From assembly GCA_963832355.1 (NCBI GenBank), contig CAWHTX010000014.1, forward strand, positions 1 to 64,000: a stretch of DNA of 64,000 bases, read 5' to 3'. The stretch is from DATFVA01 sp963832355. Lineage in GTDB: Bacteria > Bacteroidota > Ignavibacteria > Ignavibacteriales > Ignavibacteriaceae. Every line of letters starts with the position of its first letter. Position 1 is the first letter of the stretch. A model generated the notes under the pieces. That model was not told the DNA's origin and did no database searches. It saw only the letters and a program-made list of their open reading frames with translations. Position numbers and translations under genes: made by a program. Shown piece by piece: positions 17,940 to 27,229 of this stretch.

Positions 17940-19613
17940 TTACAATTTTTTGGAGTGGAACCTTACTTTCAACTCATTCAGCTTTTCTTTCTCAGATAAA
18001 ATAAGAATCTGATCATCTTCTTCGAGTGTTGTATTTCGATCCGGATAGATTATCTTTTCTTCACGGAATATTGCGACGATTTCAAACTGGTTGTTGTTAT
18101 CAACTCCGCAGTTTTCCTGAATTGAAGTTCCAATACAAGGACTACCCCGGCCAATTCTTCCCAGGTAAAGCTGGTTTCCTTCGGGCATCTCCAAACTTAT
18201 ATTCGAATTGAGCAGGGATATAACATCTAATTTACCAACTATATTAGGATTGATGGATCTCTTTTCAGCCAATAGTTTTATTACCCTCATCAGATCCTCC
18301 TCTCTGTGTGCAGGAGAATCTGCCCTGCTCCGCACCTGTGCTTCATACAGACTGCGGTATTTAAATTTAGAAGATAGAAAACCCTGAACAATAACTGCAA
18401 TACTGACGGCCAAACCGGCAGGAACAAGGATCTTATAACCTCCTGTCATTTCGGTTACCATTATCAGAGTGGCAATAGGTACGTGCGCTGCACAGCCGAA
18501 AACCGCAGCCATACCTACAACTGCGAATGCCGCGGGAGATTGATGGAAAACAGGAGCAAGAGCAGCTCCCAGCATTGCTCCAAGATATAAAGTTGGTGCA
18601 AATACACCGCCCGATCCCCCGGAAGAGACCGTTAAAGTAAAGGCTGCTAATTTCGCAAATATCAGAATTATTGCAGTCCCGATTACAACCTGACCATCAA
18701 TTGCCATCTGGATCCATCCATAACCCCCGCCTAAAACCTGGGGAAAAGCCAGAGCAATAAGTCCGACCCCAAGTGCGCCGATTGCAGGTTTCAGATGCGG
18801 CGGGATGTTTATTTTTCTAAAGAAATCTCTTAGACCGTAAAAAGCAGCCGGCACCACAGTTCCCAGAATTCCGCTTGCAACACCTAATATTACATACCAG
18901 TTATAATCAGTGATATCTGTTATGCCCAAATTCGATGGTACCTGAAAGAGCGATCCCCATCCAACAAAAAGCCCGTTAACTGCATATGCAATTATAGATC
19001 CCAGCATAGTGAATATTATTGCAGAGGCTTCAACGTCCATATCGGAGTATAAGACTTCAGCAGCAAATATTGCTGTTCCTATAGGAGAACGGAAAATTGC
19101 AGATAAACCGGAAGCCATTCCTACTAATACCAACAGCCTTCTATCCTTATCCGACTTCTTAAAAATGTTGGAATAAATTGAACCTATTCCGGCACTGAAC
19201 AAAGCAGTTGGTCCTTCTCTACCTGCTGCCCCACCTGTACCGATTGTAATTGCGGATGCGATAATTTTAACAGGTGTAACTCTTGATCTGATTTTTCCGG
19301 CTGAACGATGAAAGGCCTTTACCGCGGTATCTGTTCCATGTCCTTCAGATTCAGGCGCAAATGTATAGACGATAATGCCCGATAGTAAACCACCTGCAAC
19401 GATAATAACTAAGACCAGCCACAAGGTATGGGGTCCAATGGCCTGTTTTATTTCTACACCAGCATTTGTCAATTGGGGAGAAAAATAACCGGCTATTTTC
19501 TCCAAAGTTAATTTTTGAGTCCAGTTAAGAAGGAAATTAAAGAACTGCGCCGCAAATGCGCCTGCTAATCCAAGCACAATTGTGTCGATGTATAAGTAAG
19601 TCTTTTTTTTCAC
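17940..19613 (-). CDS. ClC-family chloride channel/antiporter with RCK_C domain
   Basis: A 557-residue inner-membrane protein. The channel part (residues ~1-425) shows the anion-pathway motifs GREGPT (gating Glu present) near residue 132 and GSGGVFAPTLYLGA, with ~10-12 hydrophobic helices. Residues ~465-550 form a TrkA-C/RCK_C regulatory domain (VAIFREEKIIYPDRNTTLEEDDQILIL). It would exchange chloride for protons or conduct it. The start is GTG followed by four Lys codons; AAGG lies unusually close to it. Confidence 0.92.
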   Translation of the reverse strand: MKKKTYLYIDTIVLGLAGAFAAQFFNFLLNWTQKLTLEKIAGYFSPQLTNAGVEIKQAIGPHTLWLVLVIIVAGGLLSGIIVYTFAPESEGHGTDTAVKAFHRSAGKIRSRVTPVKIIASAITIGTGGAAGREGPTALFSAGIGSIYSNIFKKSDKDRRLLVLVGMASGLSAIFRSPIGTAIFAAEVLYSDMDVEASAIIFTMLGSIIAYAVNGLFVGWGSLFQVPSNLGITDITDYNWYVILGVASGILGTVVPAAFYGLRDFFRKINIPPHLKPAIGALGVGLIALAFPQVLGGGYGWIQMAIDGQVVIGTAIILIFAKLAAFTLTVSSGGSGGVFAPTLYLGAMLGAALAPVFHQSPAAFAVVGMAAVFGCAAHVPIATLIMVTEMTGGYKILVPAGLAVSIAVIVQGFLSSKFKYRSLYEAQVRSRADSPAHREEDLMRVIKLLAEKRSINPNIVGKLDVISLLNSNISLEMPEGNQLYLGRIGRGSPCIGTSIQENCGVDNNNQFEIVAIFREEKIIYPDRNTTLEEDDQILILSEKEKLNELKVRFHSKKL

Positions 19614-19715
19614 GCCTTATTCATTGATGGATTTTGTGTTACTGTTTCCCAGCTAATCTGCAGTAACAGCAGCCGATATTTTTTGATAGAAATATTTCAT
19701 TCTCTACCGGTAAGC

Positions 19716-19960
19716 TTAATAACGTACGTATTTTATGCTATTCCGGGTGTCACAAATATTAATATTCTTATTTATCGTCACGATAATTGAAGTGTCGTTT
19801 AACTTGTCCAACCAGTAGATTTTTTCGTGGATATTGTCAGGATGAGGATTCACCCATGAAGCACCGGCCCGGTTGCGGATAGATATGGTCCATACAAGGT
19901 CGCTGGGTAAGCAGGGGATGGGCCAAAAAATTGTTTGATTTTCTGCTCTAATAAATACTT
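19716..19960 (-). pseudogene. coding-like frame, remnant of unknown gene
   Basis: This frame stays open for ~80 codons without a start codon and has a protein-like composition rich in Trp and Ile (DLVWTISIRNR, ASWVNPHPDN, EKIYWLDKL). It lies one frame away from the short ORF at 19850-20014, so the two may be one small gene broken by a frameshift. No family was recognised. Confidence 0.3.
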
Positions 19961-20014
19961 TTTAAGCTTTGGTCCCTTTGGTCCATCCTTTTCTTTATTT
20001 ATAGGAGTATTCAT
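19850..20014 (-). CDS. short hypothetical ORF, 4-nt overlap with helicase gene
   Basis: A 54-residue frame whose ATG overlaps the TGA stop of the upstream helicase fragment (ATGA), a typical translational-coupling arrangement. The N-terminus is Lys-rich (NKEKDGPKGPKLKK). Downstream the coding signal seems to pass to another frame (19716-19960), so the listed stop may be premature. Function unknown. Confidence 0.35.
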   Translation of the reverse strand: MNTPINKEKDGPKGPKLKKYLLEQKIKQFFGPSPAYPATLYGPYLSATGPVLHG

Positions 20015-21147
20015 ATCATCTTTCTTTCTAACTGAGAATCCAGCATATTCCTTAAAATAAATGTTCTCAACGATCCTGATCTTTTCTGGATAAACTTCAA
20101 ACCTTTTATCCTGGCAAAATCCTTAAGCCAGCCGGTGAATTTTTTCTGTTCCATCTGTCTGTTATTAAAACCGGGGTATTCTTCAAGGAATTTTCTATAA
20201 ATTTCGCGCTTATCATACCACTGACCTAATACCAGGGCTTCCGCAAACTCCAGAAATTCCTCTGATGTCGATTCAATGAGTTTCTTTACTTCAAGGTTTA
20301 TCCGTTTGTAGTTTACAAGGCCTTTCTCAAGGTAGAACTGAATGCAGCCAACCATAAAATGGTAAAAGCTGCACCATTGATATTCGCACCAGTCATCGAA
20401 GAACCTGTAGCCGAATTCATCCTCAGGGGAATAACTGTGGCTGAAATAATCCGAAAACTCAATAACAAACTGCCGCCTGAGACTGGATTCATCCGCACCT
20501 TTAATGGCATAGTTAGTCGATAATAAAATTTTAGGTGCCTCCTCAAACGGAACAATAAACTCATCCTTATTCTTCTTCTCAATTATAATACTGTCGGTTA
20601 TAATGGTAAAGAGATTTTCGAACCTGAAATTTCTGCTGAGATCGTTAAATTCAATAATGCTTGTCCCGGGTTGATATGACTGAAAAGCAAACCGTTCAAA
20701 AAGAAAATTCTTTCCACCAAGACGAAGGGATTTCCTCACCTTTGAAAGAGCATTGCCAAGCAGACTCTTCCCGCAGCCTCCGTTTGATCCGTCATCCAGT
20801 TTCTCATCCATAAATATTATGGCTTTCGCCAGGGAAGGATCTTTATAAGTATGAAGCAGATATCCTATAACACTCCGGAATGAATCGTATCTGCCTGCGT
20901 CATTTCCCGCTACCTTGAAAATAAATGACCTGAAATCGCATTCACCCTCTATCTCATAAAACTTATGATCAATGATCTGGCTTTTCCATATCGGTTTATC
21001 AAGTTCTTTATACGGGTGGATTGTGTATTCTCCCGGGGTAATCCGAACAAAACAATCCCTGAAATAGACGAATGACTCATACCTGGTATCCTTTTTAAAT
21101 TCTTCTTTAAGTTTATCAAGGTATTCCAGGTTTGCACGGGAGAACAA
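20011..21147 (-). CDS. C-terminal part of disrupted primase/SF3-like helicase
   Basis: 378 residues of a replication ATPase of the plasmid/phage primase-helicase type. A Walker-A-like loop GSNGGCGKSLL (~residue 121), acidic strand SIIEFNDL and the superfamily-3 motif LLSTNYAIKGADESSLRRQFVIEF are visible, with a basic C-terminal domain. The first codon here is TTG and is not a real start: the N-terminal part lies in another frame at 20949-21491 (extending to 21662). Together they would be ~550 residues, the usual size. By family knowledge it would unwind or prime a mobile element's DNA; it is probably inactive as encoded. Confidence 0.7.
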   Translation of the reverse strand: MFSRANLEYLDKLKEEFKKDTRYESFVYFRDCFVRITPGEYTIHPYKELDKPIWKSQIIDHKFYEIEGECDFRSFIFKVAGNDAGRYDSFRSVIGYLLHTYKDPSLAKAIIFMDEKLDDGSNGGCGKSLLGNALSKVRKSLRLGGKNFLFERFAFQSYQPGTSIIEFNDLSRNFRFENLFTIITDSIIIEKKNKDEFIVPFEEAPKILLSTNYAIKGADESSLRRQFVIEFSDYFSHSYSPEDEFGYRFFDDWCEYQWCSFYHFMVGCIQFYLEKGLVNYKRINLEVKKLIESTSEEFLEFAEALVLGQWYDKREIYRKFLEEYPGFNNRQMEQKKFTGWLKDFARIKGLKFIQKRSGSLRTFILRNMLDSQLERKMI

Positions 21148-21491
21148 ACATGCGACCGTCTGACTATGGTTTCGAGAAGCTTATCTACGGTAACGTCGTC
21201 ATCCAATACAGTGTGCGGATCATATAAATAGTCCATCATAGTATGTTTCATTATGGCGGTAGAAACCTCCTCAACTATATTGTTTTCTACCCTTACCAGT
21301 ATATAATCTCTGCCCGTGCGGAATAACCTGAACCCGAGCTCATTGAGGAAGTCGACAAAAATTATTTGATCGATCCACAACTTACCTTTCTTTTTATCCC
21401 AGAACTTTGGCGGTTTCCGGGAATTACCGATAGGTATTATGAAAACTTCGATCTCTTTATCCCCAATTACTTCTTTAACACCAGGATGCAA
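20949..21491 (-). pseudogene. N-terminal part of disrupted primase/helicase
   Basis: The real coding signal of this frame runs from ~21662 down to ~21150 (DKLLETIVRR) and then passes by frameshift to the frame starting at 21147; its remaining codons to 20949 antiparallel the helicase frame and are not meaningful. Upstream of TTG 21491 the same frame continues as DYHIGAANHQIKEKQ, crosses a single TGA (21561-21563), and reaches ATG 21662, which has GAAGGG just before it. One stop and one frameshift therefore separate a proper start from the helicase motifs. Confidence 0.55.
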
Positions 21492-21662
21492 TTGTTTTTC
21501 CTTTATTTGATGGTTCGCTGCACCGATATGGTAATCTAAAAACTGCAGCAGGCAGCCGTTTCACCGCTCAATAATATGAGAATCCCCGATGAACGATTGT
21601 ACAATAGTTATTAAAATGGTTTTGTTATTTTTTCTTTCGTAACCCTGCAAAAGCTGAAGCAT

Positions 21663-22014
21663 ACCCTTCGTGAATCAAACCCTCTATTTAATTAACGGTA
21701 GCAAATATATTCATTATTAGCTAATTATTCAAGGAATGTTGGGGCTTATGAAGGATTTAAGAGGAAGAAATTGATACTAATAAAATCGGGTTTTGTAGAG
21801 CTAATTGAGTCTGAGGATGAAGGGACAGACCAGCACTGGCAAATGATTATGTTGAAGCGCTTTAAAGCGGCCAACCTGATCCGGATGAGCATTAGTCATA
21901 ATACTTAGGAACAATTTCTTTTTCTTAACTTTGAAAAATGCTTGAAAGTTATTGGTGAGTATCATACAAGCAAATTAAAAATAAGAAGATTATTGAGTTA
22001 CTTATTTAAATAGT
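21663..22014. other. 352-bp intergenic stretch with a possible 45-codon ORF
   Basis: The only candidate is a plus-strand frame at 21771-21908 (TTG start, GAGGA six bases upstream) encoding 45 residues with ESEDEGTDQHW; no family was recognised and it may be chance. Otherwise AT-rich, probably the promoter of the primase-like gene. Confidence 0.3.
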
Positions 22015-24990
22015 CTACATAAACTCTATCTTATCAATCTCCTTCATTATCCTATCCGTCTCAACTAATGCTACAATAATTTTCTGATAATGTTCAATTT
22101 CACTGTTTGTAAGAGTACGCCCTTTTCTATCTTTCAACCATTTTTGTGCTGGCTGATATCCACCTATGGAAAAATTCCAAGCTATCTCTGGTACTTTTCC
22201 AAAATATTGCTCTTTGTTTATGTAAACGTTCTGATGCATATAAGCAAGTTTATCAACCGTATCAGGTCCGGTGACAGAGTAAGTTGTAATAAATTTGTTT
22301 ACTTCAGGTGATTCGAGTAAGTGTAGTAACCGAAGTTCTGTACCAAGTTTAACCAATTCATTAAAGGTCTTCTTGTCTTTTGGATAGGGAACACGAGGGA
22401 AATCTATCATCAGAAATTCTTTGAACTTCTCTCTGTAACTCGGTGAATGTAAAACCGCATAAATATAATCTAATATTTCTTCAGGGGTTACATTATTAGT
22501 TATGTTTTCAATTTCTTTTACAATTTCTACCTTTAAGTTTGGCACTTTGGCACCATCTTTTGAATAAAGATATAGAGGAAAAATTGATGGTCCTCCACGT
22601 CTAAATATATTCGTGTCTGTTAGACAACCCGTGACATATACACAATCAAAATGGTTTAGATTAGCTGCCTGTGGTTGTGCAACAAGTATAAGACCAATAT
22701 TTGATTGTTTTAAATGAAAGATAGTTTTTTCTCTTGCTCGACCTAAGAGCTTGGTATCATAATAAATAAAATTATTATCGAAAGGTCGATACGAATACTT
22801 AAATACTTTTGTCTTCTCAAAAGATAGCCCGACATTTTTAATATTAGTCTCAAGTTCACGCGATTCAATCGCGACCATATTTTTGTCATCATGTGTCTTT
22901 ATCCCACTTGTTTTAAACGATAATAAATCAATAATAGCAAACCCAGCTGTATATTTACTCCGTTGATCAAAATACTTTGGTACAAAGAAATAATTTGGCT
23001 TAAATATATCAATGACTTGCCATGGCAAAGTGGTTAAATTATTTTCGCTAAGTTCCGTAAATTTTTTACCTCTTTTGCCATAAAGTTCCGCGAATTTTAC
23101 CAAACCCAGTTTTTCTTTCTTTTGCTCTTTTCTAATCATAATGGTAATTGTGACACCTTGCTGAATATCGAATACATTTTCATCTTTACCACCATCTGGT
23201 GATGTTTCTTTTTTGATGGTACTTCCATGTAAATCTAATACGTAAATTTCGTCAAAAGTCTCAAGTAAATGCTTTCGCATCTGTCGGTGAATAATTCCGT
23301 CTAAAAAAGTATTGTTTGTAATCATTGCAACGATACCAGAATCATTTTTTTCTATATAATGTTCGGCAAATCGCAAAAACTTTATATAATCATCAGATAA
23401 AGGCTGTATATTTTTTTCTTTCAAATCCTTCTTGTAATCCTTAATTAAATCTGTAATCCATTTTCCTTTATTTGAGGAACTTACACTATATGGGGGATTT
23501 CCGATTATGACCATAATAGGAGTATTTTTTTTTATTAATGAAGCTTCTTTGGATTCTTCTGCGATACTTTCAGCAAAACCAAATCCTCCAAATAGATTTC
23601 CTATTTCATCAGGTTCTTCTAGCGAATTTGTAAGATAAATCCCAAGCCTTCGGTTAAAATGCTTGAATCCGGTGGCTTTAAAAGCCATACTTAACTTAAG
23701 ATGTGCAATTGTATAAGGCGCCATCATAATTTCAAAACCGTGAATACGGGGAAGCAGGTCGTGATGGACATATGCTGGCCATCTACCTATCTGTTTATTT
23801 TTCTGTAATCGAAGATAGATATTTCGTATAACTGCACTTAAAAAAGTGCCGGTTCCCACCGCAGGATCAAGAATTTGAACTCTATGCATTTCATTATGCA
23901 TTTTAGAGGTGTCTGCTAAACCATTGGATAGCCCAAATTCCTTTACCAGCAGATAATCCACGGAGCGTATGATAAATCTCACAACTGGCAATGGGGTATA
24001 ATATGCGCCAAGTTTTTTACGTAGTTCAGCATCATACTCTCTTAAAAAATCTTCATAAAAATGTACAACCGGATCTGGTCCTTCGTGTACATTTCCCCAT
24101 AAATCATCTTTGAAATATTGCTTCATTAATAGATTAACATCTGCATGCGAAAAAACTTCACAAAGCTCATCAACGATATATTCAAGACGTTTGTCAAAAT
24201 CAGGCCCAACAATATGATCAAAGAAATGCCTGAGAAACGGATTTGATTCTGGCACAAGATCCCTTGCTTCCTGCCTTGTAAAATTATCCGGTGTGTCGTC
24301 ATTATAACGTGCAACAAAAAGTCCATAAACCAAAGTTTGGGCATACATGTCAGCAAAGGACTCCTTTGTTAAGTCGTGAACAAGCTGTTTCTTAATCGAT
24401 TCAAAAATTTTTGTGATTTCCTTATTCTTTTCTGAATCAGTTGAAAGGAACTGCTTAATATTATCCCGGATCCTCTGCGCTTTACCACCCATGATTTTTG
24501 CAAGATGCTCAGCAGAACGAATAGGTTCTTTATGCTTATTGGTAAAATCGATTAGTGACTTTGCTAAGTGCCCAAAATTATCTGGAATGCTAGTAATGAC
24601 ACGGTATTCTGATTCATATGTACCTATTATAATTGGTTCTTCATATCGCTCACCATTCCTGTAAAATCTGAATTCCAAATAATCAGTTAAAACTAGATTT
24701 GCATACCCAAAGTATCTTCCCATTTGCTCTGACTTCTCAACTTTGTCTAGATTTATACCAATTCCTTTAGTTTCGATATATAGTATTGGTATATCATATT
24801 TTATGATGACAAAATCAGGTTTATTTCCATCCTGTACTTTTGCATCATGGTCGATTCTATGTACATTGATTTCTTCAAAGATTGCCTTGATAAGGTTTTC
24901 AAAATCAGTACGATAACCCATTTCACTAGTTTCAATATGTTTAAACTTTTTCGAAATGGAATTGATATAAGTTTCAAATTTATCTTGCAT
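22015..24990 (-). CDS. nuclease-methyltransferase fusion (type IIG-like restriction-modification enzyme)
   Basis: A 991-residue single-chain restriction-modification candidate. The N-terminal ~120 residues carry a PD-(D/E)XK-like pattern (KPDFVIIKYD ... LYIETKG). The centre is an N6-adenine methyltransferase: SAM motif ILDPAVGTGTFL (~370) and catalytic NPPY (~500, IGNPPYSV). The C-terminal ~350 residues probably hold target recognition, with IFKPNYFFVPK and YRPFD segments seen in Eco57I-like and ISP-type enzymes. No helicase motifs or separate specificity gene are adjacent, so it probably works alone. It stands in the accessory block between the primase remnant and the IS element. Confidence 0.82.
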   Translation of the reverse strand: MQDKFETYINSISKKFKHIETSEMGYRTDFENLIKAIFEEINVHRIDHDAKVQDGNKPDFVIIKYDIPILYIETKGIGINLDKVEKSEQMGRYFGYANLVLTDYLEFRFYRNGERYEEPIIIGTYESEYRVITSIPDNFGHLAKSLIDFTNKHKEPIRSAEHLAKIMGGKAQRIRDNIKQFLSTDSEKNKEITKIFESIKKQLVHDLTKESFADMYAQTLVYGLFVARYNDDTPDNFTRQEARDLVPESNPFLRHFFDHIVGPDFDKRLEYIVDELCEVFSHADVNLLMKQYFKDDLWGNVHEGPDPVVHFYEDFLREYDAELRKKLGAYYTPLPVVRFIIRSVDYLLVKEFGLSNGLADTSKMHNEMHRVQILDPAVGTGTFLSAVIRNIYLRLQKNKQIGRWPAYVHHDLLPRIHGFEIMMAPYTIAHLKLSMAFKATGFKHFNRRLGIYLTNSLEEPDEIGNLFGGFGFAESIAEESKEASLIKKNTPIMVIIGNPPYSVSSSNKGKWITDLIKDYKKDLKEKNIQPLSDDYIKFLRFAEHYIEKNDSGIVAMITNNTFLDGIIHRQMRKHLLETFDEIYVLDLHGSTIKKETSPDGGKDENVFDIQQGVTITIMIRKEQKKEKLGLVKFAELYGKRGKKFTELSENNLTTLPWQVIDIFKPNYFFVPKYFDQRSKYTAGFAIIDLLSFKTSGIKTHDDKNMVAIESRELETNIKNVGLSFEKTKVFKYSYRPFDNNFIYYDTKLLGRAREKTIFHLKQSNIGLILVAQPQAANLNHFDCVYVTGCLTDTNIFRRGGPSIFPLYLYSKDGAKVPNLKVEIVKEIENITNNVTPEEILDYIYAVLHSPSYREKFKEFLMIDFPRVPYPKDKKTFNELVKLGTELRLLHLLESPEVNKFITTYSVTGPDTVDKLAYMHQNVYINKEQYFGKVPEIAWNFSIGGYQPAQKWLKDRKGRTLTNSEIEHYQKIIVALVETDRIMKEIDKIEFM

Positions 24991-25337
24991 AAAAATGTTT
25001 AATTAATGACGAGTTTCATTTTGAAATTAGATTATGCCCTATTAGGAAGAACCAAAATTAATTCCCTTAATATTATTTTAATAATTTACCCACATTCCAC
25101 ATAAAAGTGAAGACTCAGAGCAAAACTTTCTTTCTTCCACACTTTATCTACAATTACGATGATAAGTTTCTATACGGAATATGGCAGGCGACTTCTAAAT
25201 GTGCCTGGCATGAAAAAGATGCCTGGGATGTTACCTACCGGGATATCATTAACATTTGGTTTCGCTACTCCAAATAAATTTCTGTTTAAACACTCTCCCA
25301 TTGTAATTGAGTTGCGGCAAAATATAAGATTTCATTG
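24991..25337. other. 347-bp stretch between restriction gene and IS element
   Basis: AT-rich; contains the upstream region of the methyltransferase gene. No convincing gene, hairpin or repeat was seen. Confidence 0.4.
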
Positions 25338-25395
25338 TGACCTGCCCCCAATAAAGTGATCCAATTATTAAATTAGGATCAAAGGAGAAAAAGTT

Positions 25396-25674
25396 ATGAG
25401 TAAAAAACGGTACACAGGAGAGCAGATCATCAGTAAGCTCCGGGAAGCAGAGGTCCTGCAGTCAAACGGCCAGAGCATAGCTGAGATATGCAGGCAGCTG
25501 GGTATAACCGAACAAACATACTACAGGTGGAGAAAAGCATACGGAGGGATGCGGGTGGATCAGGCAAAGAGGCTAAAAGAGATAGAACAGGAAAACAGCA
25601 GATTAAAGAAACTGGTAGCAGATCTTTCACTGGACAACGCAATACTTAAGGAGACAGTCCGGGGAAACTACTGA
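25396..25674 (+). CDS. IS3-family transposase OrfA
   Basis: A 92-residue DNA-binding protein: helix-turn-helix (EQIISKLREAEV, SIAEICRQLGITEQTYYRWRKAYGG) followed by a leucine-zipper-like segment (LKEIEQENSRLKKLVADL). It matches the IS407-like OrfA. AAAGGAG precedes the ATG. Near the 3' end the heptamer G GGA AAC allows ribosomes to slip and make the OrfAB fusion. Confidence 0.93.
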   Translation: MSKKRYTGEQIISKLREAEVLQSNGQSIAEICRQLGITEQTYYRWRKAYGGMRVDQAKRLKEIEQENSRLKKLVADLSLDNAILKETVRGNY

Positions 25675-25696
25675 GCCCGGAGAAAAGACGCCGGGC
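25662..25696 (+). promoter_or_regulatory. programmed -1 ribosomal frameshift signal
   Basis: The slippery heptamer G GGA AAC (25662-25668) is in the correct phase in orfA. Six bases later a GCCCGG / CCGGGC stem (25675-25680 with 25691-25696) with a ten-base loop can stall the ribosome. Slipping back one base bypasses the orfA TGA (25672-25674) and enters the orfB frame, which is open from 25650. Confidence 0.85.
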
Positions 25697-25709
25697 TGTA
25701 GAGGCAGTA

Positions 25710-26516
25710 ATGAATAGGCTGAATGTATCAGAGAGAAGAGTCTGCCGACTGTTAGGTCAGGGAAGATCAACACAGAGAAGGAAAATAAAGACAAAAGACG
25801 ATGAGCAGGCACTCCGGGAGGAGATAATAAAGCTTGCCTGTGATTATGGAAGATACGGCTACAGAAGGATAACAGCATTATTAAGGAATCAGGGATGGAA
25901 GGTCAATCATAAAAGAGTAGAGAGGATATGGAGACAGGAAGGACTAAAGGTACCGCAGAAGCAGCCGAAAAGAAGAAGATTATGGCTGAATGACGGCTCC
26001 TGCATAAGATTAAGGCCATTATACCCGAACCACGTATGGAGTTATGATTTTGTAGCAGACAGAACAAGTGACGGAAGAGCAATAAGAATGCTGACTGTAA
26101 TTGATGAATATACAAGAGAATGCCTGAGTATACATATTCAGAGGCAGATAAAAGCGCTGGAGGTGCTGTATAAGCTTTCAGAATTATTCATTACCAAAGG
26201 TCTACCTGATTATATACGTTCGGATAACGGTTCGGAATTTACTGCAAAGCCAATAAGAGACTGGCTTGAAAGGCTGGGCGTAAAAACATTGTTTATTGAA
26301 CCTGGAAGTCCCTGGGAGAACGGATATATAGAATCATTTAATGGGAAATTAAGAGATGAACTGTTGAACGGGGAGATATTTGATAATATTTTAGAGGCAA
26401 GAGTAATTACCGAACAGTGGAGAGAACATTACAATAAAATCAGACCGCATAGTTCTTTAAGATTTCGACCTCCGGTACCGGAGGTAATAATCCCTCATCA
26501 ATATGCCAATGCTTGA
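25710..26516 (+). CDS. IS3-family transposase OrfB (DDE integrase domain)
   Basis: 268 residues of catalytic domain: HTH_21-like linker (EEIIKLACDYGRYGYRRI), then the retroviral-integrase-like core with DDE residues in SYDFVADR, IRSDNGSEF and ENGYIESFNGKLRDE. Frame upstream of the ATG is open and continues the family's typical LLSPEKRRAVEAV junction, so the active enzyme is the OrfAB fusion (25396-26516) made by -1 frameshifting. Intact; no internal lesion seen. Confidence 0.93.
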   Translation: MNRLNVSERRVCRLLGQGRSTQRRKIKTKDDEQALREEIIKLACDYGRYGYRRITALLRNQGWKVNHKRVERIWRQEGLKVPQKQPKRRRLWLNDGSCIRLRPLYPNHVWSYDFVADRTSDGRAIRMLTVIDEYTRECLSIHIQRQIKALEVLYKLSELFITKGLPDYIRSDNGSEFTAKPIRDWLERLGVKTLFIEPGSPWENGYIESFNGKLRDELLNGEIFDNILEARVITEQWREHYNKIRPHSSLRFRPPVPEVIIPHQYANA

Positions 26517-26615
26517 TGATGGAGACTAACTTATGCATTGGTACCACTATACGGGGCAGGACAACAGACAGGTGGATGTAATCGTGTCTAACACCTAATT
26601 CATAAAAAGCATCAT

Positions 26616-26963
26616 TCATAATGGCATTGGTCCGGAAAGCTTAATCCGTGTCTGGTTGGTTCTGAACTCTTCGACTACCCACTCAAGTTCGTCCTGGTTG
26701 CAACAGTAGTCGGAGAAAGCCCCGTATTTGCTGTAAGCTGATGAATTCCAGCCTTCCTCAATGTCGTTATACCAGATGATCTTTCGCCCCATAACCGCTA
26801 CGACCCAAAAACCACCGCCCTCGTCTCCATACGGGTGCTGCGTCCACTTCTCAGGATCAATCGCAATCTGCTCCCAGAACATTCTTTGTTTCGGGTTCAT
26901 ACGCTTATATGCCTCGTTGATCAGACCGAGTAACTCGTGTTCAGTAATCGCGCTCCAGTTCAT
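26616..26963 (-). CDS. hypothetical small protein (possibly immunity-like)
   Basis: A 115-residue, acidic, Trp- and Tyr-rich cytosolic protein (MNWSAITEHELL, FWEQIAIDPEKWTQHP, GGGFWVVAVMGRKIIWYNDIEEGW, CCNQDELEWVVEEF). No family was recognised. Its size, charge and position in a row of small orphan genes would suit a toxin-immunity protein, but this is inference. The Shine-Dalgarno is weak. Confidence 0.55.
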   Translation of the reverse strand: MNWSAITEHELLGLINEAYKRMNPKQRMFWEQIAIDPEKWTQHPYGDEGGGFWVVAVMGRKIIWYNDIEEGWNSSAYSKYGAFSDYCCNQDELEWVVEEFRTNQTRIKLSGPMPL

Positions 26964-27178
26964 AATTGTTTATTTGTTTCGTGTTTAATTTCTGAAGTAT
27001 CGAATTGACCCTTACAGCAGCTTAACTTAGTCATAACCCCAGGTATCTAAGTATTAATTGATTGTAAATTAAGTGAAAATGGGGAGATTGGCAAGAAGAA
27101 ATGTTCTATGAGGGTTGATTTACGGATGAGAGCTGCTAATCAGATGGAGACTTCACGCTTGTTCAAGCTGTAAATAAA

Positions 27179-27203
27179 AAAGGAGAATGAATAATTCTCC
27201 TTT
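27179..27203 (-). terminator. rho-independent terminator
   Basis: AAAGGAGAAT / ATTCTCCTTT ten-bp stem with five-base loop, followed on the minus strand by T-rich TTTATTTA. It lies 27 bases past the stop of the gene at 27230. Confidence 0.8.
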
Positions 27204-27229
27204 AGGTTAAGAATTTGGCGGTTACAATT

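Larger units (their letters stand above)
25338..26563 (+). mobile_element. IS3-family insertion sequence (~1226 bp)
   Basis: Bounded by TGACCTGCCCC at 25338 and its near-perfect inverse GGGGCAGGACA ending at 26563 (10 of 11 match), with the TG...CA ends of the IS3 family. It encodes orfA and orfB in the usual -1 relationship. The four bases flanking each end (ATTG and ACAG) do not match, so no target duplication is visible; the insertion may be old or rearranged. Confidence 0.85.

Noticed and set aside
21561..21563. TGA as a recoded (selenocysteine) codon in the primase gene
   Set aside because: No hairpin of SECIS type was evident after it and a second lesion follows near 21150; simple decay or error is more likely.
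25334..26567. Target-site duplication of the IS3 element
   Set aside because: The four bases on either side (ATTG, ACAG) differ; shifting the ends by a few bases does not produce a match.
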